DNA of 64,000 nucleotides from an uncultured Microbacteriaceae bacterium (GCA_947487835.1 CANKXX010000001.1:310001-374000); one strand, 5' to 3'. Numbered from the stretch's first letter, positions 1 to 8,688 are shown. A program made the numbers and translations. Notes: a model not told the origin generated them from the sequence alone.

Positions 1-700
1 TCTCCGCGCCGATCACCTGCTCAACCTGGGTGAGGCGCTCCTGGAACCGGTCGATGACGATGACCCGCTCGGCGCCGAGCAGGATGGAGGCCCGCGCCGC
101 CATCTGCCCCACTCCCCCGGCGCCCCAGACGGCGACCGTGTCCCCGGGCTGCACCCCGCCCAGGTCCGCGCCCATCCAGCCCGTCGGCGCGGCGTCGGAT
201 GCGAAGAGCGCCCGTTCGTTGCTGACGCCCTCGGGGACGGGGAACGCGCCCTGGTCGGCGTACGGCACCCTGATGTACTCGGCATGGCTGCCCGCCCAGC
301 CGCCGAGGGCGTGGGAGTAGCCGTAGCATCCGCCGGGCGCCTGACCCCAGAGCATCTCGGGGATGCCGGCGTTGGGATTGCCGTTGTCGCAGAGCGAGTA
401 CAGCTCGTTCTTGCAGTACCAGCACTTGCCGCAGCTGATGAACGAGCAGACGACCACCCGGTCGCCGACCTTGTGCTTCGTCACGGCGGACCCGACCTCG
501 ACGATCTCGCCGAGAAACTCGTGTCCGAGCACGTCGCCGGCGCGCATCGTCGGGACGTAGCCGCCGAGCAGGTGGAGGTCCGACCCGCACGTGGTGCTCA
601 GCGTCACGCGGACGATCGCGTCCTGAGCGTTGACGATGACCGGGTCATCGACGTTCTCGACCTCGAGTTCGTTGACCCCGGTCCAACACAGCGCCTTCAC
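1..700 (-). CDS. Zinc-dependent alcohol dehydrogenase, partial (C-terminus outside window)
   Basis: Medium-chain zinc dehydrogenase, probably a cytosolic NAD(P)-linked alcohol or formaldehyde dehydrogenase. The visible 233 residues start at a GTG that overlaps the upstream stop by four bases (GTGA). They show the catalytic zinc site (TTCGSDLH, then GHEFLGE), the Cys-rich structural zinc loop (CGKCWYCKN), and the start of the nucleotide-binding fold (WGAGGVGQMA). The reading frame runs off the window start, so the substrate-pocket end and stop codon are not seen. It is translationally coupled to the small membrane-anchored protein upstream. The same family appears again at 1881-3032, so two related dehydrogenases flank a DJ-1 gene. 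Substrate cannot be assigned. Confidence 0.88.
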   Translation of the reverse strand, partial: MKALCWTGVNELEVENVDDPVIVNAQDAIVRVTLSTTCGSDLHLLGGYVPTMRAGDVLGHEFLGEIVEVGSAVTKHKVGDRVVVCSFISCGKCWYCKNELYSLCDNGNPNAGIPEMLWGQAPGGCYGYSHALGGWAGSHAEYIRVPYADQGAFPVPEGVSNERALFASDAAPTGWMGADLGGVQPGDTVAVWGAGGVGQMAARASILLGAERVIVIDRFQERLTQVEQVIGAE

Positions 701-1176
701 AGCACACCCTCGCCCTTCGCCTTGTCCTCGGCCTTGTCGACCACTGTGCCGAGCGGGGTGCTCGGCCGGTGACCGTGCGGTCTGGGAGTGGCACTCAGCA
801 CCTCTCCCGTCTCGAACAGCTCCTTCGCGTCGCGCAGCGCCTCCCGCAGCGCCTGCTCGGGGTCGTCCTTCCCCACCGCGGCCTTCACGTCCGCACCGTC
901 GCGCAGGCGGGCATGCACCTCGAACCCCTTGTTGCCCGGGGCCGGGTCGACGCGGAGCTCCAGCACCGACTCGAGCCGCCTGAGCGGCTCGGGGTATCCG
1001 TTCGCCGCGAACGCCGCGGGATCACCGAGCACCGTGACCGCCTTCCAGCCCTGGGGATGCCTCCCGTCACCATCCGCTTCTTCACGCTTCTCCCGGACCA
1101 GCGACCTCGCCACCAGCCCTACCGCGCCTACCGCGACCCCGGCCGCACCCACGGCGACCGCTGCCTTCGCATCCAT
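697..1176 (-). CDS. Hypothetical protein with N-terminal membrane segment
   Basis: About 159 residues; I do not recognise a named family. The start is the ATG preceded by AGGAG; an upstream in-frame extension is possible but has no such site. Residues 3-25 form an Ala/Gly/Val-rich hydrophobic stretch, likely a single membrane anchor with the rest cytoplasmic. The body has the shape of a small alpha/beta domain (GWKAVTVLGDP, FEVHARLRDGADVK) and an acidic/basic tail ending DKAEDKAKGEGVL. The stop overlaps the GTG of the downstream alcohol dehydrogenase, so the two are probably co-translated and may work together, for example by tethering or modulating the enzyme; that role is inference from context only. 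Confidence 0.75.
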   Translation of the reverse strand: MDAKAAVAVGAAGVAVGAVGLVARSLVREKREEADGDGRHPQGWKAVTVLGDPAAFAANGYPEPLRRLESVLELRVDPAPGNKGFEVHARLRDGADVKAAVGKDDPEQALREALRDAKELFETGEVLSATPRPHGHRPSTPLGTVVDKAEDKAKGEGVL

Positions 1177-1303
1177 CTGTTTCTCCTCTGCTTCGAGCCC
1201 CCGACCATCGACGGGCACCCTCTCGGATCCGTTCGCAGGAGTCCCGGTCCTGCGCCGTTCGTTCGAAGACCGATTCCCCACGGCACTCGGGGGGATCCGG
1301 CAG

Positions 1304-1879
1304 CTATCTCCCGCTTCCCGCGTCAGTGGTCAGCGGCGCGCGGGAGAACTCCTGCACGATGCGCTCACAGAACGCCGGCAGGTCGTCCGGCGACCGACTG
1401 GTGGTGATGTTGCCGTCGGTGACCACCTGTTCGTCGACGACCTCCGCCCCCGCGTTGCGCAGGTCGGTGCGCAGGCTCGGGTACGACGTCAGCCGCCGCC
1501 CCTCCACCACGCCGGCCTCGACCAGCGACCACGGGCCATGGCAGATCGCGGCGACCGGTCTGCCGGACTGGACGAAGTTCCGCACGAACTCGACCGCGGC
1601 CGGCTGCATGCGCAACTGGTCGGGGTTGACCGTGCCGCCGGGCAGGAGCAGCGCGTCGTACTCGTCCACCGAGGCCCCGTCGACCAGCCGGTCGACGGGG
1701 AACGTACCCGCGTCCTCCAGATCGTTCTTCCGCGCCGCGATCTCCCCCTCGTGGATCGACAGCAGCTCGGTCCGCGCCCCGGCGTCGTCGAGGGCCCGGC
1801 GGGGCTGCTCGAGCTCGACGCGCTCGACGCCGTCGGCCGCGAGGATGGCGACCCGCCGTCCGTCCAGTGAACCGGCCAT
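1304..1879 (-). CDS. DJ-1/PfpI family protein (type 1 glutamine amidotransferase fold)
   Basis: A 191-residue protein of the PfpI/YhbO general-stress group, whose members act as glyoxalases, deglycases or chaperones on damaged proteins and metabolites. The nucleophile-elbow cysteine is visible as AICHGPW near residue 113, with the family Glu near residue 22 (GVERVELEQP) and the loop LLLPGGTVNPDQLR. The length fits the family. It starts one base after the stop of the upstream formaldehyde-dehydrogenase-like gene, so both belong to one transcript. Pairing with an aldehyde-handling dehydrogenase fits a role in reactive-carbonyl or oxidative stress, but the exact reaction cannot be told from the sequence. 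Confidence 0.9.
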   Translation of the reverse strand: MAGSLDGRRVAILAADGVERVELEQPRRALDDAGARTELLSIHEGEIAARKNDLEDAGTFPVDRLVDGASVDEYDALLLPGGTVNPDQLRMQPAAVEFVRNFVQSGRPVAAICHGPWSLVEAGVVEGRRLTSYPSLRTDLRNAGAEVVDEQVVTDGNITTSRSPDDLPAFCERIVQEFSRAPLTTDAGSGR

Positions 1880-1880
1880 G

Positions 1881-3032
1881 TCAGGCCGCCTTGCCCGGGC
1901 GGAGGACGACCTTGGTCCAGCCGTCGTCGCGGTTGTCGAAGTGCTCGTAGGCCTCAGGTGCCTGGTCGAGCGGCAGCTCGTGGCTGACGATGAACGACGG
2001 CTTGGCCTTGCCCGCGGCGACCAGGTCGCGCAGCTGCCGGTTGTACTTCTTGACCGGCGCCTGACCGGTCCCCATCTTCTGGCCCTTGAACCAGAACAGG
2101 CCGAAATCGAAGGCGACCTGACCCTGCTTGGCCAGCTCGTCGGAGGCCCCGGGGTCCTGCGGGATGAACACCCCGACGGTGCCGATCGTGCCGGTGAACC
2201 GGACCGACTGCACCAGCCGGTTCAAGGTCAGGTTCGGGTGCTCTTCCCCCTGCGGATCGTGCGCCTGGTAGCCCACGCACTCGCAGCCGTTGTCCGCGCC
2301 CAGGCCCATGGTCTGCTCGAGCACCGCCTCGACCGGGTCGACCTTCGAGTCGTCGATGGCGATCGCGCCGATGGACTCGGCGAGCCGGAGCCGGTCCGGA
2401 TGGCGGTCGACGACCATGACCTTGCTGGCTCCGCGGATGGTGGCCGAGAGCGCAGCCATCAGGCCCACCGGGCCGGCGCCGTAGATGACGGTCTGATCCC
2501 CCGGCGAGACGCCGGCCATCTCTGTGGCGTGATAGCCGGTGGGGAAGATGTCGGCCAGCATCACGTAGTCGGTGGACTTCTCGTCGGCGTCCTCGCCCAG
2601 GCGCAGGCAGTTGAAGTCGCCCCACGGCACCCGCAGCAGCTCGGCCTGTCCCCCCGCCCAGGGCCCCATGTCCGCGAACCCGTACGCCGCGCCCGCCCAC
2701 TCCTTGACCGGCTGCGCCGTCAGACAGTAGTTCGTCAGCCCGCGCTCGCAGTTCTTGCAGTGCCCGCACGCGACGTTGAACGGCAGCACCACCCGGTCGC
2801 CGACGGCGACCTTGTCGACACCGTCGCCGACCTCGATGACCTCGCCCAGGTTCTCGTGGCCGAACCACCGTCCGGGCTCGAAGTCCGTGCGGCCCTCGTA
2901 CATGTGCAGGTCCGAACCGCAGATGTTCGTGGTGGTGATCCGCACCAGCACGTCCGTGGGGCGCTCGATCCGGGCGTCCGGCACATCCTTGACGCTGACC
3001 TTGTTCGGCCCCTCGTACACAACTGCTTTCAT
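1881..3032 (-). CDS. Glutathione-independent formaldehyde dehydrogenase-like zinc alcohol dehydrogenase
   Basis: A 383-residue medium-chain dehydrogenase. Catalytic zinc ligands are Cys38 (NICGSDLH) and His59-Glu60 (GHENLGE); the structural zinc cysteines are at about 89, 92, 95 and 103 (CGHCKNC...C). The Rossmann motif is YGAGPVGLMA. The long insert before the C-terminus and the overall length resemble FdhA-type enzymes that hold NAD tightly and oxidise formaldehyde or dismutate aldehydes. The ATG was chosen because GGAGGAGG lies seven bases upstream; an in-frame extension of 92 codons is low-complexity and has no such site. First gene of a minus-strand group with the DJ-1 protein. Substrate not certain. 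Confidence 0.9.
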   Translation of the reverse strand: MKAVVYEGPNKVSVKDVPDARIERPTDVLVRITTTNICGSDLHMYEGRTDFEPGRWFGHENLGEVIEVGDGVDKVAVGDRVVLPFNVACGHCKNCERGLTNYCLTAQPVKEWAGAAYGFADMGPWAGGQAELLRVPWGDFNCLRLGEDADEKSTDYVMLADIFPTGYHATEMAGVSPGDQTVIYGAGPVGLMAALSATIRGASKVMVVDRHPDRLRLAESIGAIAIDDSKVDPVEAVLEQTMGLGADNGCECVGYQAHDPQGEEHPNLTLNRLVQSVRFTGTIGTVGVFIPQDPGASDELAKQGQVAFDFGLFWFKGQKMGTGQAPVKKYNRQLRDLVAAGKAKPSFIVSHELPLDQAPEAYEHFDNRDDGWTKVVLRPGKAA

Positions 3033-3273
3033 CGCGTCCTCCTCCGTTCTCGCTGTTCTCGCTGGAAGCTGCCCGCGCTTGCTCCCGCCAGCGCCGACGT
3101 CACCTCCATACGACGCCCTCGCCGAAGAGTCGCGCCATCGGCAGACCTGCCCATGTCCGCTGACGCCCCTCGACACCCGCCGGTGGGGGTGGTAGACGTG
3201 TGGCGAGGTGTAGGTCCGAGGACGCCCCCCGCCTCCGTTGTCCGACCCGTGACTCCGAGGGGGGTGGATCCGC

Positions 3274-4290
3274 ATGACCGAGGGCGCTGCTCTCCGCCTC
3301 GCGGACATCGCTGCGAGCCCGAGCCCCGTGCAGGAACGCGCTCAGGCGCTGCTGATCGAACTGGGCCGGCACATTGCGTTCGACGCGTCCTGGATCGCGC
3401 TCGCCGAGCCGGACGGGGTCAAGTACACGTCCCTCGCAAGCACCGCTCTCGAGGACTCGACCCTCCAGTACCTGAGCGGCCCCAGCACGGCACAGGACAT
3501 CGAGCTGACCGGCAACAGTCGCGCTGGCCCTCCCCTCAGTGGGGCCGATCTGTCCTACCCAGTGCAGGAGTTGCAGACCTGGGCCGAATGCCTCCTCCCG
3601 GCTGGATTCGGTGATGCGCTCTCGGTGGGGCTCTTCGGACCGGGGAGGCGGCGTCACGTCGGGTTCCTGACTCTCCTCTTCAGAGGCGAAGAACGGCCAT
3701 CGACCACCGCCCGGCGCATCCTTTCGCGGCTCCTGCCGACGCTGATCTCCGGAATCGACCCGGTTCGATCGATGACGGCTGCAGCACTCCTCGTACATCA
3801 CTCGGATGCCGGCGTCGTGCTCCTACCGGGACGCATCGGCGTCGGGCCCATGCCGGGTCTGCCCGACGACGAACTGCTCGCTGCCGATTCCGCGCTTCTC
3901 AACTTCGCGCGCGCGGCAATCGGCGACGGGCAGACGTTCGCCTCGTTCCTGTGGCCTCGGGGAGGCCGGCATGCGCCGAACGGTCACGTGCGCGTGACGG
4001 TGCTGGGAGGCGACGACGGCCTCCGGGCCGTGCTCACCGGCATCGTCGTCCTCTCCTCGGCCGGAGACCTGCGTGGCTTGACGCCGCGGGAACTGGAAGT
4101 CCTCGGCCTGGTGATAGACGGACATTCCAACCACGAGATCGCCGGTGAGCTCGTCATAGCGACGCGAACGGTTGCCGCGCACCTGGAGCACATCCTGGCC
4201 AAGCTGCAGGCCGGGTCACGAACGCTCGCCGCCGTTCGAGCCGAGCGCGCGGGGCTGTACGTGCCGGCGCCACGACCGCGGCGCGAGTGA
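3274..4290 (+). CDS. LuxR-family transcriptional regulator with GAF-like sensor region
   Basis: A 338-residue regulator. The N-terminal 180 residues look like a GAF-type sensory region (LIELGRHIAFDASWIALAEP), and the C-terminal 65 residues are a clear LuxR/GerE helix-turn-helix (LTPRELEVLGLVIDGHSNHE, then ATRTVAAHLEHILAKL). There is no receiver aspartate, so it is not a classical response regulator; it may bind a small ligand. The start has GAGGGGGG about nine bases upstream. It is divergent from the dehydrogenase/DJ-1 group across about 240 bp and may control it, which is a guess from position. A DUF1345 gene follows in the same direction after 49 bp. Confidence 0.85.
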   Translation: MTEGAALRLADIAASPSPVQERAQALLIELGRHIAFDASWIALAEPDGVKYTSLASTALEDSTLQYLSGPSTAQDIELTGNSRAGPPLSGADLSYPVQELQTWAECLLPAGFGDALSVGLFGPGRRRHVGFLTLLFRGEERPSTTARRILSRLLPTLISGIDPVRSMTAAALLVHHSDAGVVLLPGRIGVGPMPGLPDDELLAADSALLNFARAAIGDGQTFASFLWPRGGRHAPNGHVRVTVLGGDDGLRAVLTGIVVLSSAGDLRGLTPRELEVLGLVIDGHSNHEIAGELVIATRTVAAHLEHILAKLQAGSRTLAAVRAERAGLYVPAPRPRRE

Positions 4291-4339
4291 GGGTAATCCG
4301 CTCAACGATCGAACAGCATTCGAAGGAGGATGAATTCAC

Positions 4340-4969
4340 ATGTCACACATCGCGCTCAAAGCGTCCGTTTCGGCGATCACCGGAATACTGACTGCACTCG
4401 TGGCCGTGTTGTTCGGCGCCCCGGAACTCTCGCCCCTGATCGGCTGGGCAGTCGCCGCGGGCGTCTTCCTGGTTTGGGCGTGGGCACGGGCATGGCCCGC
4501 CGGCCCGGAGAAGACCCGCGACCTGGCGCTCCACGAGGATCGATCCCGGAAACTGGTCGACACGCTGATCATCAGCGCGACGTTCCTCAGCCTCGTCGCA
4601 GTCGTTCTCGCATTGATCCGGAGCCAGCAGAAGGATCTCGTCGGCGTGGCATGTGCGATCCTCGCAGTGATCGGCGTTGTCGCCGCCTGGGCGCTCGTCA
4701 ACACTGTCTACGCGTTCAAGTACGCCCGCATGTACTACCACGACGAACGACATCGGTTCGAGTTCGATCAGGACGAGGACCCGTCCTACAGCGACTTCGC
4801 CTACGCGGCGTTCTCTATCGGCATGGCGTACAGCGCAGACAACGTGAGCCAGTCCTCCACTCCATCCCGCAGGATCGCCCTGGGACATGCCCTGCTCGCG
4901 TACTTCTTCGGAACCTTCGCCGTTGCGGTCGCCATCAATCTCGTCACCAGCCTGGCCCAGTCGGGCTGA
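4340..4969 (+). CDS. DUF1345 family integral membrane protein
   Basis: A 209-residue membrane protein with about five hydrophobic segments (near residues 8-28, 32-48, 72-92, 100-122 and 180-203). The C-terminal pattern SDFAYAAFSIGMAYSADNV, followed by SRRIALGHALLAYFF, is typical of DUF1345, a family of unknown function. The ATG follows AAGGAGGATG at a good distance. It is preceded by the LuxR-type regulator, with which it may share a transcript. Nothing in the sequence indicates a substrate or catalytic residue. Confidence 0.85.
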   Translation: MSHIALKASVSAITGILTALVAVLFGAPELSPLIGWAVAAGVFLVWAWARAWPAGPEKTRDLALHEDRSRKLVDTLIISATFLSLVAVVLALIRSQQKDLVGVACAILAVIGVVAAWALVNTVYAFKYARMYYHDERHRFEFDQDEDPSYSDFAYAAFSIGMAYSADNVSQSSTPSRRIALGHALLAYFFGTFAVAVAINLVTSLAQSG

Positions 4970-5586
4970 CCGACGCGCCCGACAGCTTCGTTGGCGTGCT
5001 GGGGGCCACGGCCGACTGGGCCCGGAAGGCGTAGCTGTCCGGGCGCGCCTTTCATGCCTTCTGTCAGCAGCGCATCCCGCCACCGCGGCCGCTTACCGGG
5101 CAGGCCGGTACTCCTGCAGGTCGCTTGTTCCGTAGCGGTGAACGAGTTGATCGTGCGCGTCGGTGACGACGGCGGAGATCCACGGTAGGCAGGTCTTGTT
5201 GCCCTCGCCCTTGCCGCATCCTCCGAAGTGGGTTCCGACGAAGCATCGGGGCCTCGATGAGCCAGGACTTGAGCCCCTGATCACGCGACTCGCAAACCAG
5301 ATTCGAGCAGGCACGGAGCCCGGTCAAGTCGAACCGTGCCGACTCCCGTGATGCACGTCGGTCCTGCCGATCCAGCCGCTCCGAGACGTCGTGATTCCGC
5401 ACCCCGCGCCTCGACGGACGATTCGCAGCGCTCGCGAGAAGGCGGATCGTCAGCGTGGGTCGTGAAAGACGCCGTGCTGGCCTTCCGATCACCGAATAAG
5501 TGTCGTATAGAGGATTATTCCGTCACGGATCATCAAGTCTCAGCCGCTGCACCCCGCCAGAAGGAGCGCTCATCAGCATTTCCCAG
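4970..5586. other. 617-bp region without an intact gene
   Basis: Between the DUF1345 gene and the CAT tRNA no frame with a convincing start, ribosome site and protein-like sequence runs through. Two adjoining minus-strand frames look partly protein-like (see the pseudogene entry). Around 5495-5545 the sequence turns AT-rich against its surroundings, which could hold a minus-strand promoter or mark a junction. Confidence 0.6.
5093..5492 (-). pseudogene. Possible frameshifted gene remnant, family not recognised
   Basis: On the minus strand one frame reads LRACSNLVCESRDQGLKSWL and then degrades. The neighbouring frame continues as FVGTHFGGCGKGEGNKTCLP, then WISAVVTDAHDQLVHRYGTS, and stops at 5093. 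Joined by one frameshift near 5230 they would give a continuous C-terminal protein fragment. The codons of the last 50 residues look like real coding sequence (third-position G/C). No known domain is recognised and the 5' part is poor, so this is either a decayed gene or chance. Reading it as an intact 142-residue gene in one frame is not supported. Confidence 0.25.
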
Positions 5587-5660
5587 TAGGGCGGACGGGA
5601 CTTGAACCCGTGACCGACGGATTATGAGTCCGCTGCTCTAACCAGCTGAGCTACCACCCC
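5587..5660 (-). tRNA. tRNA with CAT anticodon (elongator Met, or Ile2)
   Basis: A 74-nt cloverleaf can be drawn: acceptor GGGGTGG with CCGCCCT, D stem GCTC/GAGC, anticodon stem GCGGA/TCCGT with loop CTCATAA, variable loop CGGTC, T arm ACGGG-TTCAAGT-CCCGT, discriminator A, no encoded CCA. The anticodon stem lacks the three G:C pairs of initiator tRNA, so it is an elongator-type Met tRNA or the Ile2 tRNA whose C34 becomes lysidine; the two cannot be told apart here. It lies 27 bp beyond the glycosyltransferase stop on the same strand. Confidence 0.93.
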
Positions 5661-5687
5661 GAGCGCCCGCACGAGGCGCGGCCACCG

Positions 5688-6932
5688 CTACTCCTTCGCC
5701 CGGGCGGAGGAGGCGTCGGTGACCGGATCCGTCACCGGCTCACCACGATACAGGCTCTCGAACGTGCGCAGAGTGCGCCCGATGTCGTGCGCCGCGACCA
5801 CGTTCAGCGACTCGCGCTTGAACTTGAGCAACTCCTCGTGCGGCATCTCCAGCACCCGCTGCAGCTTGTCCGCGAGGTCCTGCTCGTCGCCGGGACGGAA
5901 GAGGAAACCGTTCTCACCGTCGTGCACGAGGTGCGGCAGCGCCATGGCGTTCGCGGCGACGACGGGGAGCCCCGAGGCCATCGCCTCCATGGTCGCGATG
6001 CTCTGCAGCTCCGCGATGCTCGGCATGGCGAAGAGCGTCGCGCGCGTGTAGGCGCGGCGCAGCTCCTCCTCGGAGACGTAACCCGCGAACGTCACGTTCT
6101 CGGCGATGCCGAGGTCGGTCGCGAGCTGCTCCAGGTTGCGCTTCTGGTCGCCGCCGCCCACGATCTCGAGCTTCACGTTCAGCTCGGCCGGCAGCAGCTT
6201 GACAGCCTTGAGCAGCACGTCGATCTGCTTCTCCCCCGTGACCCGGCCGACGAAGGTGATGCGGTTCTCGGTACGCGGGCTGAAGTCCGGAGTGTAGTTG
6301 TGCGCCTCGATGCCGCAGGAGATCGCGTGCACGCCGGAGAGCCCGGTGTACTTCTCGAGGAACTGGGCCGCCTTGCGGGTCGGGGTCGTCACGGCCTCGG
6401 CGCGCCCGAAGGTGCGCCGTGCGGCCCGCCACGCCATCTCGATCGCCTTCTGCTGCATGCCCTTCGGCAGCAGCGTGTGGTCGAGCATGTTCTCGGGCAT
6501 GAAGTGGTTCGTGCCGATGATGCGGATGCCGCGCTTCTGCGCCTCGATGCTGAGTCCGCGGCCCGTGATGATGTGGGACTGGAAGTGCACGACATCGGGC
6601 TGCACGGCATCCAGGATGCGCGCACTGTTCTGATTGATGCGCCACGGCAGGGCGAACCGCAGCCAGTCGTGGGGGTACCAGCGCCAGCTCCGCAGCCGGT
6701 GGGCGGTCACCTCGCGGCCCTCGTGCACCTCGGTCCACGTGCCGTGCTTGCGCGAGGGCGCCGGCGCCATGATGTGCACCTCGTGTCCCCGCTCCACCAT
6801 CCCGGCGGCGAGACGCTCCGCGAACTTGGCCGCCCCGTTCACGTCGGGCGGGAAGGTGTCGGCGCCGATCAGGATGCGCAGCGGCTTCGAGGCCGCCGCA
6901 TCGGTGGCAGTCGAGTCGCGGGGGTCTGGCAC
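5688..6932 (-). CDS. Glycosyltransferase family 4 (GT-B fold)
   Basis: A 414-residue GT-B enzyme that probably transfers a hexose from an NDP-sugar to a membrane lipid or polysaccharide on the cytoplasmic face. The N-terminal domain begins IGADTFPPDVNGAAKFAERL, typical of PimB/diacylglycerol glucosyltransferase relatives; a His-rich acceptor loop follows (FQSHIITGRG, TNHFMPENM). The C-terminal domain has FVGRVTGEKQIDVLLKAV and the donor-binding segment ELQSIATMEAMASGLPVVAA. The start is a GTG with AGGAAG upstream. No other glycan genes adjoin it, so the acceptor is unknown; glycolipid or mannolipid synthesis is the best guess for an actinobacterium. Confidence 0.88.
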   Translation of the reverse strand: MPDPRDSTATDAAASKPLRILIGADTFPPDVNGAAKFAERLAAGMVERGHEVHIMAPAPSRKHGTWTEVHEGREVTAHRLRSWRWYPHDWLRFALPWRINQNSARILDAVQPDVVHFQSHIITGRGLSIEAQKRGIRIIGTNHFMPENMLDHTLLPKGMQQKAIEMAWRAARRTFGRAEAVTTPTRKAAQFLEKYTGLSGVHAISCGIEAHNYTPDFSPRTENRITFVGRVTGEKQIDVLLKAVKLLPAELNVKLEIVGGGDQKRNLEQLATDLGIAENVTFAGYVSEEELRRAYTRATLFAMPSIAELQSIATMEAMASGLPVVAANAMALPHLVHDGENGFLFRPGDEQDLADKLQRVLEMPHEELLKFKRESLNVVAAHDIGRTLRTFESLYRGEPVTDPVTDASSARAKE

Positions 6933-7130
6933 TGATGCTTCCTAGCTACGGGGACGTATACGCGACCGAGTCCCGGATCGGACCGATCGTCTCGCCCACC
7001 ACGGTACCGCACCCCCTCGCGGAGCCTCGGTGACTCTCCGCAGGGCGTCATCTGCGCGGAGAACGAGTGCGATGGGAATGCTTCTAGCGCATAGGCGGGA
7101 CGTCGGGCGGCTCCCCTGAGGTCGCGTCGA

Positions 7131-8045
7131 CTACTTGATCTGCGGGTGGAACTTGGCGAGCTGGAAGACGCCGAAGATCGCCACGGCGGCGGAGACGACG
7201 AACGCGATCACCGCGTACAGCGGCGCCTCGGACGCCTCCCCGAGCACGATGACGCCGATACCGACCGCGACGAGCGGATCGACGACGGTGAGTCCCGCGA
7301 TGACCAGGTCGGGCGGTCCCGAGGCGTACGCGTTCTGCACGAAGTACGCGCCGAGGGCCGCCGCGAGGAGCAGCGCGACGACGCAGACCACCGTCAGCAG
7401 CTCGAAGTCGCCGGTGCGGATCCGCACGATCACGACCTTCGCGAGCGTGGCGACGAATCCGTAGAGCACCCCCGCGCCCAGGATGTAGGCGATCGCCTTG
7501 AAGCGCCGGCGCAGGTACGCGTAGCTCACCCCGAAGACCGCGACGACGACCGCCAGGATCACGAGGATGATCACCAGTTGCCGATTGCTGATCGGCGTCT
7601 CCTTCGCGAACAGCGCGGCGAAGAGCACGAACAGGCCGACCCCGCCCACGCACAGCGAGATGGCCCGGATGCTGAGGCGGTCGATCGGCGTCTTGGTCAT
7701 GCGGGCGTTCACGACGGCGGTGATGACCAGGGCCACCGCGCCAAGGGGCTGCACGACGATGAGCGGCGCAATGCCGAGGCTGATCAGTTGCAGCACGATG
7801 GCGAGCCCGAGCATGAGCGTTCCCGCTACCCAGGAGGGGCGGGAGAGCAGCGCGAGCAGGTGCGCGCGGGTGAGCCCGCCGGACGCCTCGACCCCGGAGC
7901 GCTCCTCCACCTTGGTGACGCCGCGCGACTGGAACTGCGCGCCGAGCGCCAGGAATACGGCGCCCACCAGCGCGATCGGGATCCCGAGCGCCTGGAAGGG
8001 GGTGAGCGAGATCTGATCGGTGATGTCGTTCAGGTCGGGCGGCAC
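7131..8045 (-). CDS. DMT-superfamily membrane permease
   Basis: A 304-residue protein with about nine to ten hydrophobic helices covering nearly its whole length, in the pattern of EamA/DMT transporters; the pairing of GAVFLALGAQFQSRG near the N-terminus with a second half starting AYILGAGVLYGF suggests the internal duplication seen in such carriers. The substrate cannot be predicted. The GTG start is preceded by TAAGGT and a six-base spacer with no Shine-Dalgarno, so the message is probably leaderless. It is divergent from peptide deformylase with only 40 bp between the start codons. Confidence 0.82.
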   Translation of the reverse strand: MPPDLNDITDQISLTPFQALGIPIALVGAVFLALGAQFQSRGVTKVEERSGVEASGGLTRAHLLALLSRPSWVAGTLMLGLAIVLQLISLGIAPLIVVQPLGAVALVITAVVNARMTKTPIDRLSIRAISLCVGGVGLFVLFAALFAKETPISNRQLVIILVILAVVVAVFGVSYAYLRRRFKAIAYILGAGVLYGFVATLAKVVIVRIRTGDFELLTVVCVVALLLAAALGAYFVQNAYASGPPDLVIAGLTVVDPLVAVGIGVIVLGEASEAPLYAVIAFVVSAAVAIFGVFQLAKFHPQIK

Positions 8046-8051
8046 GCCACG

Positions 8052-8079
8052 ACCTTACCGGCTGGGGCGCCGATATCCT
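8052..8079. promoter_or_regulatory. Divergent leaderless promoters for the DMT permease and def
   Basis: On the minus strand TAAGGT (8052-8057) lies six bases before the permease GTG. On the plus strand TATCCT (8074-8079) lies six bases before the def ATG. Both match the actinobacterial TANNNT -10 box at the distance expected for transcription starting on the first base of the start codon, and neither start has a Shine-Dalgarno site. Inferred from sequence only. Confidence 0.6.
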
Positions 8080-8085
8080 GGGCGA

Positions 8086-8652
8086 ATGGCCGTGCTCCCG
8101 ATCCGGATTTCCGGAGACCCCGTTCTGCATTCCTCCGCCTCCCCCGTCACCGATTTCGGGGACGACCTGCGTCGGCTTGTGAACGACATGTACGAGACCA
8201 TGGACATGGCGCCCGGGGTCGGTCTGGCCGGGCCGCAGGTGGGTGTGCCGTTGCGTCTCTTCGTCTACTCCTACGAGACGGACGAGGGCGAACCCCTCCG
8301 CGGCGTCGCCATCAACCCGCAGCTGTGGATCACTCCCCCGCCCATCGGCGAGGCGGACGAGGACACCGAGTCGGAGGGCTGCCTCTCCTTCCCGGGTGAG
8401 CGGTTCCCGCTACGGCGCTCGGAGCGCGCCCTGCTGCGCGCCGTGGACCTGGACAACCGGCCGTTCGAGATCGAGGCCGAGGGCTGGTTCGCGCGCATCT
8501 TCCAGCACGAGTTCGACCACCTCGACGGCATCCTGTACGTGGACCGCCTCGAGTACGGCTACACGAAGGCCGTCGCGAAGATCACCCGCCGGAGCGGATG
8601 GGGCGTCCCCGGCGTCAGCTGGACCCCGGGCATCGACCACCTCGAGGACTGA
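8086..8652 (+). CDS. def: Peptide deformylase
   Basis: A 188-residue metalloenzyme that removes the N-formyl group from nascent proteins at the ribosome exit. The three family motifs are present: motif 1 GVGLAGPQ (residues 44-51), motif 2 EGCLSFP with metal ligand Cys99, and motif 3 HEFDH with His141, Glu142 and His145. Motif 1 has Gly where most enzymes have a second Ala (GLAAPQ). The ATG was chosen because the motif spacing fits and a -10 box sits six bases ahead; the frame extends 22 codons further upstream into sequence without a start signal. It stands alone, divergent from the DMT permease. Confidence 0.96.
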   Translation: MAVLPIRISGDPVLHSSASPVTDFGDDLRRLVNDMYETMDMAPGVGLAGPQVGVPLRLFVYSYETDEGEPLRGVAINPQLWITPPPIGEADEDTESEGCLSFPGERFPLRRSERALLRAVDLDNRPFEIEAEGWFARIFQHEFDHLDGILYVDRLEYGYTKAVAKITRRSGWGVPGVSWTPGIDHLED

Positions 8653-8688
8653 GCCCGCACCGCGCGGTGCGGACCGGAGCGGGGTCAC

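Noticed and set aside
5064-5492. An intact 142-residue protein on the minus strand.
   Set aside because: One frame is Arg-rich and unlike a protein over most of its length, and the better-looking segments lie in two frames.
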